From positions 1 through 25,642 of IMG/VR virus record IMGVR_UViG_3300010354_000573: 25,642 nucleotides of DNA; one strand, 5' to 3'. The position numbers and the translations under genes were made by a program. The notes below the pieces were generated by a model, which was not told the origin of the DNA, made no database searches, and was given only the letters and a program-made list of their open reading frames with translations. Positions 12,494 to 21,847 of the stretch are shown here, one piece after another. How positions within the stretch are numbered: position 1 is the stretch's first letter; each line of letters begins with the position of its first letter. The stretch comes from a virus.

Positions 12494-12695
12494 GTTTATC
12501 CAAAATGAGTTTCATCATGGACTTTATTTCAGATACATCATTTTTTAAATTTTCAATCTCTTCTCTTTCTTTCAATTTTCTTTCTCTGTGAGAAATGTAT
12601 TCTTCATACTCTTTATAGTTGGTGTTGACTATAGCATTAGAATACCTATCTCTTTTTAGAGAAGAGTGCCCTTCAACAGGAATATAATCGCTCAT
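12489..12695 (-). CDS. 68-aa coiled-coil protein (cyanophage small protein)
   Basis: MSDYIPVEGHSSLKRDRYSN-AIVNTN then KEYEEYISHRERKLKEREEI and LKNDVSEIKSMMKLILDKL. The start (DYIPVEGHxxLxRD...AIVNT) and the ending (LKNDVSEIKSMMKLIL) are widespread in T4-like marine phage small proteins. The second half is a strong coiled coil. The ATG overlaps the stop of the 2504-aa gene (ATGA), so its translation is coupled to that gene, and the product may be a small assembly partner or accessory (inference). Confidence 0.85.
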   Translation of the reverse strand: MSDYIPVEGHSSLKRDRYSNAIVNTNYKEYEEYISHRERKLKEREEIENLKNDVSEIKSMMKLILDKL

Positions 12696-15600
12696 GATGC
12701 AAGGGCAATAACTCTCAGATCAGAAATCTTAGGAACAAACGCTTGATTAGTTCCTGTCATGACTATCTTAATCATAAATCCATTAAACGCTGGGAGATTG
12801 TCTTGAGAGTAGAGGTACTCATAGAACTCACCATCACCATCTCCAGGAGTAGATGATGGGACATTATCATTTGGTAATCCATTGTTTAATGCAGGGTCAA
12901 TAACAGTGTATTCTGTACCATCATTAACTCCAGATTTGGTCAGGTTTGTATAACCAGGGAAGAGTTGATATGGTTGATCAGAATCTGATAAATCTTGTCT
13001 GAATAATCTATAAAGAACTCTAATCTCATTGCTAGAATATCTAAATCCAGAGAATCTTACCTGTAAAGATCTTGCTGGAGTTGAGAGAGAAACTTTCTTA
13101 GATACATACACTGCAGCGTTAGGGTCCCCAATTGGTGAATTGACTCTCTTATCAGATGCAAAATCACTTACAATATTATCAATTCTATTTGAAGTTGTGA
13201 TAATATTTAATCTTTGAAGATCAATTACGGGCGACAATCTATCAGTTTCTGTATTCATATTGAATTCCATGGTGAATGATTTATTACCTGGGAGATTTGT
13301 CAATCTATTAGTTTCATTTATTTGAGAACAAATAATTCTTGGCGATGTAAAGTAATTTGTTTCATTAAGAGAAATTTGTTCAAATCCCATATCTTCAAAT
13401 GATACTTCGTTTCCAGAAATACTGGTCCCAGAAACCGTTCTCACTCTAGTAGTAATATTTGTTCCTGCAGGTTTTAATGTAGAAACATTAGGAGTGATTG
13501 CTTCAAATTGGATATTTTGTGTTGCTTTTGCAACAAATCCACCACCAACTTTTGATGAATTAAAGTGTAATGGTTGGAATCCATTGGCATTTCCAACAGT
13601 TCTATCAACACCATTACTTGCAAAATCAACTTTAAGTGCATAAGTATCCAGAGACCTTGGATCTGTTACTGTTGCAGATGACAAGTCGTGGGTCTTGTTG
13701 ATTCTTCTCAGAGAAACTCCATTGAATTCATACTTATTGACATAAGATCCAACTGGATGGGTTTTGACTAATGTATTATCAATTCCTCTGGTAACACCAG
13801 TGAGATTGTTTCCGCTAGTCCCTTCATAACTGATGATCTCATCATTGACAATGACGTAACCTGGATTTGTTGAAGATACTCCAACGTTTTCAAAAGTATT
13901 AAAGATTGTTATTGAAGAAAGTTGGATATCTGCAATGGATGTGCTAGAATATTCTGCATTTAAAGTTACTGGGGTGTAATCACTATCAATATTTGAAAGA
14001 GTAACTTTATTTGATGCAGCGTGCATACCGTGGTTTCTGTGAGAAACTACAATATGAGATCCATCTGATTGGGTTGAGATATTAATAGTTGTTGGAACTG
14101 CAGGCAATGTTGATGCAACACCAACATTATTATATGCAATGGTATTAACCGTATCAAAATTTCCTTGTACTCCAGTCAAGGAAAGTTGATTGACTGATGT
14201 AACAACTCCAACGTTGAATCTTACATTTTTGCTAGTAGCACCTACTTGTGCAGAAAGTACATCACCAACAGAGTATCCAGTACCACCATTAGTCACGGTA
14301 ACGATTCCAATGGATCCATTTACAACTTGAACCAGTGCAACTGCACCAGATCCTCCACCAGTTACACTATTAAGATTTACATTTGAGTATAAGAATGTGC
14401 CAGATGATGGTGTTAAACCAGATCCAACATTATTTACAGTCAAGTTGAGAATATTATTAGTAGATCTTCCAACACCAATAATGCCTGCAGTTTTAACTAA
14501 TTTTCCAGTAGCATTAGGATTATTGATTTGAGTAATCGTAACTCCTGGAGTCAGGAACGTTGATGGAACTGTGCTTCCAAGACCAACAACAACTTCTCTA
14601 GATGCACTATAAATTGGATTTGGTTTCAGGGTTACGATATTATCGTTACCAGCGGAAAGACGTGGGTTATATGCAGTAAATGTTCCAGTTGAAGATGTAA
14701 AACTTGCTCTGTGAATTACAAACTTAAGATCTTCAGATTGACTTGGATCCCAAGTTGAACCATTTTGTGGTTTAAACAGAGAACCGAGATATGGTTGTTG
14801 AGAAACAACAATCTGTTGATTTTGACTAAGATTTGCTGTGGTGACATCAACTTCACCCATTCTAGCAATCCAAACATTATAATTATTTGATGGTGAGGTT
14901 AATACGAGAGCGTATGATTGTCCTCCAGTCAAGTGAATTGGTGAATTGAATCTAAATTTAGTTGCTGATGTGCCATCAGTTGAAGTATTTACTTGAGATG
15001 GTTCAAGAGTCACTTCACCGAATGGAACAATCTCAGTAGTTGGTAAATCAGAACTGGTAGTTCTAACTTGTAACGTTACTGGAATTGTAGAATCTTTTGA
15101 TTGGAAGTATACGTCTATCGAAGTGATAAAACAGTCATCACCCTTAGCAACTACAAATGTTTCTGCTAAAGGATCAATCCAATCTTTCTGAACGTTTTGA
15201 TTATCTCTGACTTTCTTAGTATATCCAAATTCAGAATCAATAGTTCTAGAGTCAGAAAGAGTAATAGTTTCAATTTGACCATTTCTGGTTGACAGATAAG
15301 TGCTCTGCTTAATGTCAAGAAGACCAGAAGATACAAATTTCGCCTCTCCAGCACTAGACACAGATCCAGGGACTGTGCTATTGATTGGACTTGAAGACAA
15401 TCTAAATGTCTTTGAACCTGTGGCAAATTGTGGATTGGTTGCAAACTTTGGATTTGGAATATAGAGAGATCCAATTAATGTTGCAGAAGAATCAGAAATT
15501 AATCTCAAGTTAGTAATGGTTGCTTCTGCACCACTAGTTTCACCCTTCAACTTCATACCAACTTTAACTCTACCCTTAAAGATTGGGTTTGCCATATCAG

Positions 15601-18600
15601 ACAAACTTGAAGTATCAATATTGAGTACAGTTGAAGTTGCAGAATATTGACTGCTCAATCCTACTGTAGAATCGTATGGATTAGAATTGAATATAATTGT
15701 TGGTGCATTATAAGGACCATACTTGTGATCTGGAACTGCTGCTCTTGCAACAAACTGCTCTGATTCTTTAGAAGAATTTGTTGTTGATTCTAATGATCTT
15801 ATAGTTTCTCCAACAACAAATACTCCATTATCCATTTGAATTTCTAACAGTTTAGGAACACAATATTCCGTCATGTTAACATTCTCAAAGAAAGCATAGA
15901 ACTGTGTAGAAGGTTTGACTCTTCTGGCAGAAAATTCAATGTTTCTTTCTCTGCAATATGGAACAATGTCTCTACTTACAAGTTTTTCACCAAGATAAAC
16001 TGAATCTACTTTTGGAGTTACATTATATTGAATTGCTTGCTTCGATTGTTTTGTCGAAACTTTATATTCAGAAAGGTAAGAATCTTGGTAAGTATCTCTA
16101 AATGTAGTTTGTCTATATTTTCTTCTATGAGGACCACCGTTATTTACAAACGATCCTACAGTTTTATTGCTTGATGGGGTCTTTGCCTTCTCAACATACT
16201 CGTCAGATACTACAGTTTTACCTGCCCATACTGTCTTCCAAATTTCCCAGTCAATTGGAGAGAATCCAGTATTTGGATCTGATTGATATACAGAAATCCA
16301 AGCATCATAATCTCCTTTCTGATCCACTTTGATTGGATCAAACATTTTTTCTTCGATCCAAGTATCCGATTCTGGATACAGTTCTATATTACCAATCCAA
16401 TTTACTAATGAGAATGGATTGATATTTTCATATCTAGTTGCAAAGTTTTGTTGGACGAAAGTAGTTTCATCATACTTTAATGTAATCAAATCTCCAGTTC
16501 TCTGGATATTTGCATTCTGAAGATCAGTTACATACTTGAGATCAACTGCTGCATTAGCAGTGGTTCCAATACCAATCGCAGAGGCAGATCCTAAAAGAAG
16601 ATCTAAAGATGTTGTATAATGTGATGGTCTGAGTTCGCCCTTATCAACGTTAATACTTGACTTGAAATCGGGACTAGATACGTTATGGGGATCATGAGAT
16701 CTAAAGTTATCTACATAGAAACCATTTTTGAATCTATCAAGTCCAGTTACAGGATCTTTAATCGACAGATTTTCAGTTTCCTGCTCAAGCAAACTCAATG
16801 CAGTGAAATACTCTACATTCTTAATTCTTGACTCAAGATTGCTGATATCACGCATCTGATAACGCTTGTGCTTAGTTAAAGAAACTAAGTTGTCAGTTCT
16901 TGCGTGAGTTGAATATGGTGGTAAACTAATTGTAGCAACTTCAAAAGAATCTGTTGGGATTATTGGTGGAACTGGGGACTCTGAAGGTTCTCCATGAACA
17001 ACTTCAAAATCACCATCTCTATCTAAAACAAGTTTATCAATTCTTCCTAACTTGTAAGAATAACCGAGAACCAACGCTTCTCCGCCAACAAGATTAGTTG
17101 TTACAGATGAACCATTATTGGGGAATATTCTAGAAGAATATTCAAATGGGGATCTAGAACTGCTGGTATCGTAATCAGAAACTCTTGGTCTAAGATCAAT
17201 GGTATCAGAATTTCTCAGATTTCTATCATTAATTCTTGGAAGATCTGTTCCATTGCTAACAACATTTGCAGGCCAACTAAGATATGAGAAGAACTCTCCA
17301 TCATCCGAAGATGGTGTGCTATAATAATCAAAAACGATAGTAACTTGTCTAGAAGGTGCAGGTGCAGATTCCTTTCTGATTAATCTGCCATAATCTAAGA
17401 ATTCTAATCTTTCTCCACTATCTAAAACATAATTATCATTGATCTTCTTGTCTCCAAGGGTTATTGCACTAATTGTTGCACTAACTTGGGATAACTTACA
17501 AGTGAATCTTTCGTTTAATTGATATTCTCTTTCATTTTGATATACGAAAGTTACTGTAGTTGCGGTTGTGGAAACAACTCTAGCAACAGCACCAGAAGTT
17601 TCTCCAACAAATTCATCTCCAGATGAAACTTGAGTCAGATCACCAACTACATTGAATACTGTTAATTTTGGAAGAGTTGGAGCAGTATTGTCATCCGACT
17701 CATAAATTGCATGTATTCTTAAAACTTCTGCTTTGTTTAATGAAATTTCTTTGTCCTGAACTCTAGTTCCATAAACAGTACTATAGGTCAGACCATCATT
17801 CAGAGATGTATTTACAGTAGAACCAGATGCAGAATTATTAGATCTAGTAAGAGTAAGAGTTGCACATCTATTCAAAACTTTTGATTTTGAATTAACTTTG
17901 AATTTTCTTAAAGTTGCTGTAAGACGTGCATTTGCATCTGTAGCAGTCGATAACTGAGACAGAGTTAATGTCTTAGAATCTTGTGAGAAAGATAACTTAC
18001 CTTCAGACAAAGGTTCAATAGTTCCATTAGAATATGTTAATACATATCTTTCTTCATCAAAAGGTTCAAAAGTAGAATCTGGATCATTTTCAATTACAAC
18101 GCAACCATTTGAGGACACATTTGCAGCATATGTCTTTCTATATACAAGTTGAGTATTGTCAAGATTGATATTGCTAATATTAGCATGTGGCATTGGTTGG
18201 AAGAACGATGCCTTATCAGAATCAATCAAATCTGGTAATCTCAATTGCAAATCGTTAAGAGTTAATTGAGAAGATGGAAGATCTCCATCACAAATATCAG
18301 AAACAGTTGTTACAGCAGATACTTCAACACTGTTTAAACCAGTGCCGATAGAAGAAACTTTATTATAAGTGACTGTAGAGAAACCTGTTCTTGTATAAGA
18401 AACAATGTCTCCTACGTTTAAACCTTCAGCAAATTTTGTTGTAACAGGTCCAGTTATAGTCGATATGCCACCACTAGATGCACTAATTGTTAATGTCTGA
18501 TCTGACAAATTAAATACATCTGAAAGATCTAAATCAGCACTAAAACTACTTACCCCAACAGTAGAGAACAGTGATTTTACATCAAAGAAACTATAATCTG

Positions 18601-20206
18601 TTATGGTTGAAATAGTTGGCGATGAACTAATTCCATTTACAGAAATACTTTCTCCAACAATAAATGATCCACTAACTGATTCTAAAGTTAATACTTGACT
18701 TCCAGTAACTGATTGTGTAAGATATCCCTTAGATCCACTGCTATTTCCTTCAATTAACGCTGGAGTTGCAATAGATACTGTACTTCCAATCGTTACTGAT
18801 GTGTAAGTATTAATATCGTATAAAAATCCTTCAAATTCTGTAGTGTCATCTTCATATGCAGAATCTTTCAGTTTAAAATCATAACATCTTGCCTTACCAA
18901 TTTCAGTTCCAGCAGCAACAAGACCACTTGATCCTACTCTACTATTTCTCAAACTTAATGTTGCTGTAGTTCCAAATCCAACCACTGGAGATCCAGTAAC
19001 ATTGTTTAAAACAACTCTATTACCAATGGTATATGGAAGAGAAAATGTTGGAACATCATTTGATGTATTTGGTTTATCTACATCCAAAAATGTTGAGGTT
19101 TGTTTTTCAATTTCATATCCTCTAACGTATGCTTTTCCTGGAGAAACTTGAAGCGTTAAAAGATTTTCTGATGGAGTATTTCCCTGTGCTGTTTTTTGAG
19201 TTTCTAAGTAAACTCCACCGTTAGCAATTCTATCATTTAAGGATTCTTTTACAAATACCTCGAATGGTTTTACATAATAATCTCCAGATTCATCATATGT
19301 TCTTCTAGCAAACTCATCTTTAATATAGTTTAACTCAGTATTTTTTGTGTAAGACGATAACAACCCGTTATCGACTCTCATTAACTCAATAAAATCCTCA
19401 TCGTTAAAATCATCTAATGATTTTTTGATTAATGCCGTTGAAATTTGAAATCTGTCTGCTCCTGGAGCAGCAAAGTTCGAAAATCCTTGAGCATTATCAT
19501 TTAAAGTATCATCGTCAAATGATGTTACAATATCTTCGCTGACTAACAAACCAATTCTATAACTTGGTTTATTTGAATATTGATCTAAAAGAATTGTTTC
19601 TGATTGTACTTTTACAAAGTACCCTCTAATAAAATATATACCTTCTTGAATAAATGCTGCTGATGCAGTAGCAGTAGCAGCGTCGGAAATACAAGTTGCA
19701 AATGGATTTCCAGATCTAATTACACTAATACCATATTCAATGTCTGATTGAGTGATTAATCTTTCACCAGAAATAAATTTATCGCTCTGAAAATCCGTAC
19801 TAGAAGATGCCACATAACGGATATAAAGAGTGTTGTTACCTCTATCAGATTCTGTATCAGATAAAACTTTAACTACAGTAGCAGATACTCCAGAAGTTTC
19901 ACCTACAATGGTTACCCCAATTAAATTATCAATATATGATGAAACTGAAACGCCAAAGAATGTAGGGTCAATTTGAACGCACTCATAATTTGCGTCATAT
20001 CCAGTTTGTCCTGGAATGACTTTGGCACCCTCTTTGAACATGTAGGTGCCAAATCTTTCGATTTGATTTTGTAAAATTGTTTGGAGAGTTGTTAACTCTC
20101 TTGCTTGAATCGCAGTTCCTGGCTTAAAAAGAACTCTATGATAGTTCTTATTTTCATCAAAGTCGTCATTGTATGGAGTGACATTGAGGTTGGTATTTTG
20201 TGGCAT
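12692..20206 (-). CDS. Giant DUF4815-type virion structural protein
   Basis: A 2504-aa protein. The N-terminus (NVTPYNDDFDENKNYHRVLF, KPGTAIQARELTTLQTILQN, QIERFGTYMFKEGAKVIPGQ) is the DUF4815 signature found on large cyanophage and marine phage tail-associated proteins. A helical patch (RYQMRDISNLESRIKNVEYF, about residues 1114-1134) and the motif DPLAETFVVAKGDDCFITSI (about residue 1675) recall phage baseplate and fibre proteins. The rest is a long series of beta modules: GETSG-type units (about residues 100, 865, 1555), one TNGGTGY unit (about 1970), and an IVNDEIISYEG...TRGIDNTLVKTHPVGSYV unit (about 2110-2160). It follows gp8 by 2 nt, so it sits where T4 has genes 9-12, making a baseplate or tail-fibre-attachment role likely. 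Exact equivalence to one T4 protein is not shown. Confidence 0.92.
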   Translation of the reverse strand: MPQNTNLNVTPYNDDFDENKNYHRVLFKPGTAIQARELTTLQTILQNQIERFGTYMFKEGAKVIPGQTGYDANYECVQIDPTFFGVSVSSYIDNLIGVTIVGETSGVSATVVKVLSDTESDRGNNTLYIRYVASSSTDFQSDKFISGERLITQSDIEYGISVIRSGNPFATCISDAATATASAAFIQEGIYFIRGYFVKVQSETILLDQYSNKPSYRIGLLVSEDIVTSFDDDTLNDNAQGFSNFAAPGADRFQISTALIKKSLDDFNDEDFIELMRVDNGLLSSYTKNTELNYIKDEFARRTYDESGDYYVKPFEVFVKESLNDRIANGGVYLETQKTAQGNTPSENLLTLQVSPGKAYVRGYEIEKQTSTFLDVDKPNTSNDVPTFSLPYTIGNRVVLNNVTGSPVVGFGTTATLSLRNSRVGSSGLVAAGTEIGKARCYDFKLKDSAYEDDTTEFEGFLYDINTYTSVTIGSTVSIATPALIEGNSSGSKGYLTQSVTGSQVLTLESVSGSFIVGESISVNGISSSPTISTITDYSFFDVKSLFSTVGVSSFSADLDLSDVFNLSDQTLTISASSGGISTITGPVTTKFAEGLNVGDIVSYTRTGFSTVTYNKVSSIGTGLNSVEVSAVTTVSDICDGDLPSSQLTLNDLQLRLPDLIDSDKASFFQPMPHANISNINLDNTQLVYRKTYAANVSSNGCVVIENDPDSTFEPFDEERYVLTYSNGTIEPLSEGKLSFSQDSKTLTLSQLSTATDANARLTATLRKFKVNSKSKVLNRCATLTLTRSNNSASGSTVNTSLNDGLTYSTVYGTRVQDKEISLNKAEVLRIHAIYESDDNTAPTLPKLTVFNVVGDLTQVSSGDEFVGETSGAVARVVSTTATTVTFVYQNEREYQLNERFTCKLSQVSATISAITLGDKKINDNYVLDSGERLEFLDYGRLIRKESAPAPSRQVTIVFDYYSTPSSDDGEFFSYLSWPANVVSNGTDLPRINDRNLRNSDTIDLRPRVSDYDTSSSRSPFEYSSRIFPNNGSSVTTNLVGGEALVLGYSYKLGRIDKLVLDRDGDFEVVHGEPSESPVPPIIPTDSFEVATISLPPYSTHARTDNLVSLTKHKRYQMRDISNLESRIKNVEYFTALSLLEQETENLSIKDPVTGLDRFKNGFYVDNFRSHDPHNVSSPDFKSSINVDKGELRPSHYTTSLDLLLGSASAIGIGTTANAAVDLKYVTDLQNANIQRTGDLITLKYDETTFVQQNFATRYENINPFSLVNWIGNIELYPESDTWIEEKMFDPIKVDQKGDYDAWISVYQSDPNTGFSPIDWEIWKTVWAGKTVVSDEYVEKAKTPSSNKTVGSFVNNGGPHRRKYRQTTFRDTYQDSYLSEYKVSTKQSKQAIQYNVTPKVDSVYLGEKLVSRDIVPYCRERNIEFSARRVKPSTQFYAFFENVNMTEYCVPKLLEIQMDNGVFVVGETIRSLESTTNSSKESEQFVARAAVPDHKYGPYNAPTIIFNSNPYDSTVGLSSQYSATSTVLNIDTSSLSDMANPIFKGRVKVGMKLKGETSGAEATITNLRLISDSSATLIGSLYIPNPKFATNPQFATGSKTFRLSSSPINSTVPGSVSSAGEAKFVSSGLLDIKQSTYLSTRNGQIETITLSDSRTIDSEFGYTKKVRDNQNVQKDWIDPLAETFVVAKGDDCFITSIDVYFQSKDSTIPVTLQVRTTSSDLPTTEIVPFGEVTLEPSQVNTSTDGTSATKFRFNSPIHLTGGQSYALVLTSPSNNYNVWIARMGEVDVTTANLSQNQQIVVSQQPYLGSLFKPQNGSTWDPSQSEDLKFVIHRASFTSSTGTFTAYNPRLSAGNDNIVTLKPNPIYSASREVVVGLGSTVPSTFLTPGVTITQINNPNATGKLVKTAGIIGVGRSTNNILNLTVNNVGSGLTPSSGTFLYSNVNLNSVTGGGSGAVALVQVVNGSIGIVTVTNGGTGYSVGDVLSAQVGATSKNVRFNVGVVTSVNQLSLTGVQGNFDTVNTIAYNNVGVASTLPAVPTTINISTQSDGSHIVVSHRNHGMHAASNKVTLSNIDSDYTPVTLNAEYSSTSIADIQLSSITIFNTFENVGVSSTNPGYVIVNDEIISYEGTSGNNLTGVTRGIDNTLVKTHPVGSYVNKYEFNGVSLRRINKTHDLSSATVTDPRSLDTYALKVDFASNGVDRTVGNANGFQPLHFNSSKVGGGFVAKATQNIQFEAITPNVSTLKPAGTNITTRVRTVSGTSISGNEVSFEDMGFEQISLNETNYFTSPRIICSQINETNRLTNLPGNKSFTMEFNMNTETDRLSPVIDLQRLNIITTSNRIDNIVSDFASDKRVNSPIGDPNAAVYVSKKVSLSTPARSLQVRFSGFRYSSNEIRVLYRLFRQDLSDSDQPYQLFPGYTNLTKSGVNDGTEYTVIDPALNNGLPNDNVPSSTPGDGDGEFYEYLYSQDNLPAFNGFMIKIVMTGTNQAFVPKISDLRVIALAS

Positions 20207-20208
20207 CT

Positions 20209-21822
20209 TTAAAACTCTAATACAATTTTAATGTCTTCTTTTTGACTGGTAGAACGAGGAATTGCTGCTCTGTTATCTATATAGATGACTTCTCCAGAAT
20301 ACTTTTCGATTTCTGGATTTGCTATTCCTTCGATAAAACTCTGATCTAGATTTATAATTCTTGAACCCGAAACCGTTGTGACTCCAGGGTTTGCAGCACT
20401 TCCAAATGTGCTTTGAATCTGTAAATTAGATCCAGAAGCCGCACCAGAAATTGTAAGAGAACCACCACCTGCAAGTTCACTATTTCTCTTGAAATCCCAA
20501 ATTTTATAACTAAATCCACTTGTTCCAAGACCAACTGGTTGATAATATTTTAGAACACCAGTTGTACTATCATATGAAGCAACTCTTCCAGCAGCAGTTG
20601 ATCCAATTCCGATAGTTTGGGTTATTAAACTATCTGCAGTATAATTTCCTGCCGTAGGTGTTTCTAATTTAATAGCACCTAAAGCACTTGCTTGAGATAC
20701 TGTTAATAATTGTGTTTTGCTACCATAAACTGTTGGATTTTTGATAATACCAACTCTTGCAAAATCATTACCAACAATAAAATCTGGATTATTTCCAGTA
20801 TTTTCATATCTAGAATAAACAAGAACTCTATAAGCACCAAGTTCTTTATAGATATCATGTCCATGTCCACCTGTTGGTGGGATAATGACATCAAAAGTTG
20901 CTATCGATGATGATGCAGCGCCCACTGCAGTCAATCCAATAGATCTCAAATCTCCACCAGTTTCAGTTAATGGCGCATTTGGATAGAACTGAATTGTACC
21001 TCTAGTATAACCAGTACCACCATTTGTAACTGAAACGTTACTTACTTTTCCATCAGAACCAACGGTAATACTAACTTTACCATTGGTTCCATCTCCAAGG
21101 ATTGGAATATTCTTATAAGTTCCTGATGGAGAATATCCAGATCCTCGGTTTGTGATGGTGACCGTTTTAATTTCACCATCTACAGCGTTATTTTTAACAT
21201 CTGCAGTATCACCATTACCCCAATTTGAAGGAACTGGAACAAATTCTACAGAGTCAAATTTAATGATATCACTTGGAGAAATAGTATAAAGATATTTCCA
21301 AACATATCCATCACCAGAAGTTCCAGCAACTCTTGGTTCTAAATCAGTAAAAGTTGGTTCATCTAAGGATGGTTGTCCTGTAGGATGGTCAGGATCAATA
21401 CCATTTTGAAGGCAAATATAAACTTTAAAATCTTTATTTACGACATAATAGTTTGAATCATATAGAGTAGTAGAACTAGTTACTTTTGCCAGGTTGCTAG
21501 AACTATAGTCATGTCTATACATGTCATAAACTGTACCCGAGGTCCAAGTGACCTTTCTGATCATTCTTCTGACATCTTCAGTGCTCACTTTTTTCAAAGC
21601 AATCATCGTGTCAAAATAATCATTCTGCTCCTTGAACATGTCTTTTGGAGCAGGAACATTAGTATTCCAATCAGTTGTTCCAGAACCAGTCGCAGTATCA
21701 GTAGAGTTTGGTAACCCTATAAAAGTATAGTAAACATTAGTTGTCGTACCAATACCAGTGAAACTTTTTACAAAAGTTTCTGCATTCAATATTCTAAATT
21801 GATCTGAAATGATAGCAGGCAT
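20209..21822 (-). CDS. gp8: Baseplate wedge protein (T4 gp8-like)
   Basis: A 537-aa protein, against 334 aa in T4. gp8 is a wedge subunit of the tail baseplate. The diagnostic segment is GDGYVWKYLYTISPSD (residues 170-185), nearly the same as T4 gp8 (GDGYVWEYLF). The N-terminal ISDQFRILNAETFVKSF and the DYFDTMIALKKVSTEDVRRM segment, then YDSNYYVVNKDFKVYICLQN, also fit. Residues about 215-300 carry two GxGY-type units (NRGSGY, NGGTGY), and about 400-450 a further beta unit (SLITQTIGIGSTAAGRVASY); both are extra compared with T4. The gene is preceded by a doubled late promoter motif with a very short leader and no Shine-Dalgarno. Confidence 0.9.
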   Translation of the reverse strand: MPAIISDQFRILNAETFVKSFTGIGTTTNVYYTFIGLPNSTDTATGSGTTDWNTNVPAPKDMFKEQNDYFDTMIALKKVSTEDVRRMIRKVTWTSGTVYDMYRHDYSSSNLAKVTSSTTLYDSNYYVVNKDFKVYICLQNGIDPDHPTGQPSLDEPTFTDLEPRVAGTSGDGYVWKYLYTISPSDIIKFDSVEFVPVPSNWGNGDTADVKNNAVDGEIKTVTITNRGSGYSPSGTYKNIPILGDGTNGKVSITVGSDGKVSNVSVTNGGTGYTRGTIQFYPNAPLTETGGDLRSIGLTAVGAASSSIATFDVIIPPTGGHGHDIYKELGAYRVLVYSRYENTGNNPDFIVGNDFARVGIIKNPTVYGSKTQLLTVSQASALGAIKLETPTAGNYTADSLITQTIGIGSTAAGRVASYDSTTGVLKYYQPVGLGTSGFSYKIWDFKRNSELAGGGSLTISGAASGSNLQIQSTFGSAANPGVTTVSGSRIINLDQSFIEGIANPEIEKYSGEVIYIDNRAAIPRSTSQKEDIKIVLEF

Positions 21823-21835
21823 TTTTACAGTTTTT

Positions 21836-21847
21836 TATTTATTTATC
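21836..21847 (-). promoter_or_regulatory. Overlapping pair of late promoter motifs
   Basis: Minus-strand GATAAATAAATA contains GATAAATA (21847-21840) and AATAAATA (21843-21836). Predicted leaders to gp8 are only about 12 and 8 nt, so the mRNA would be close to leaderless. Confidence 0.6.
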
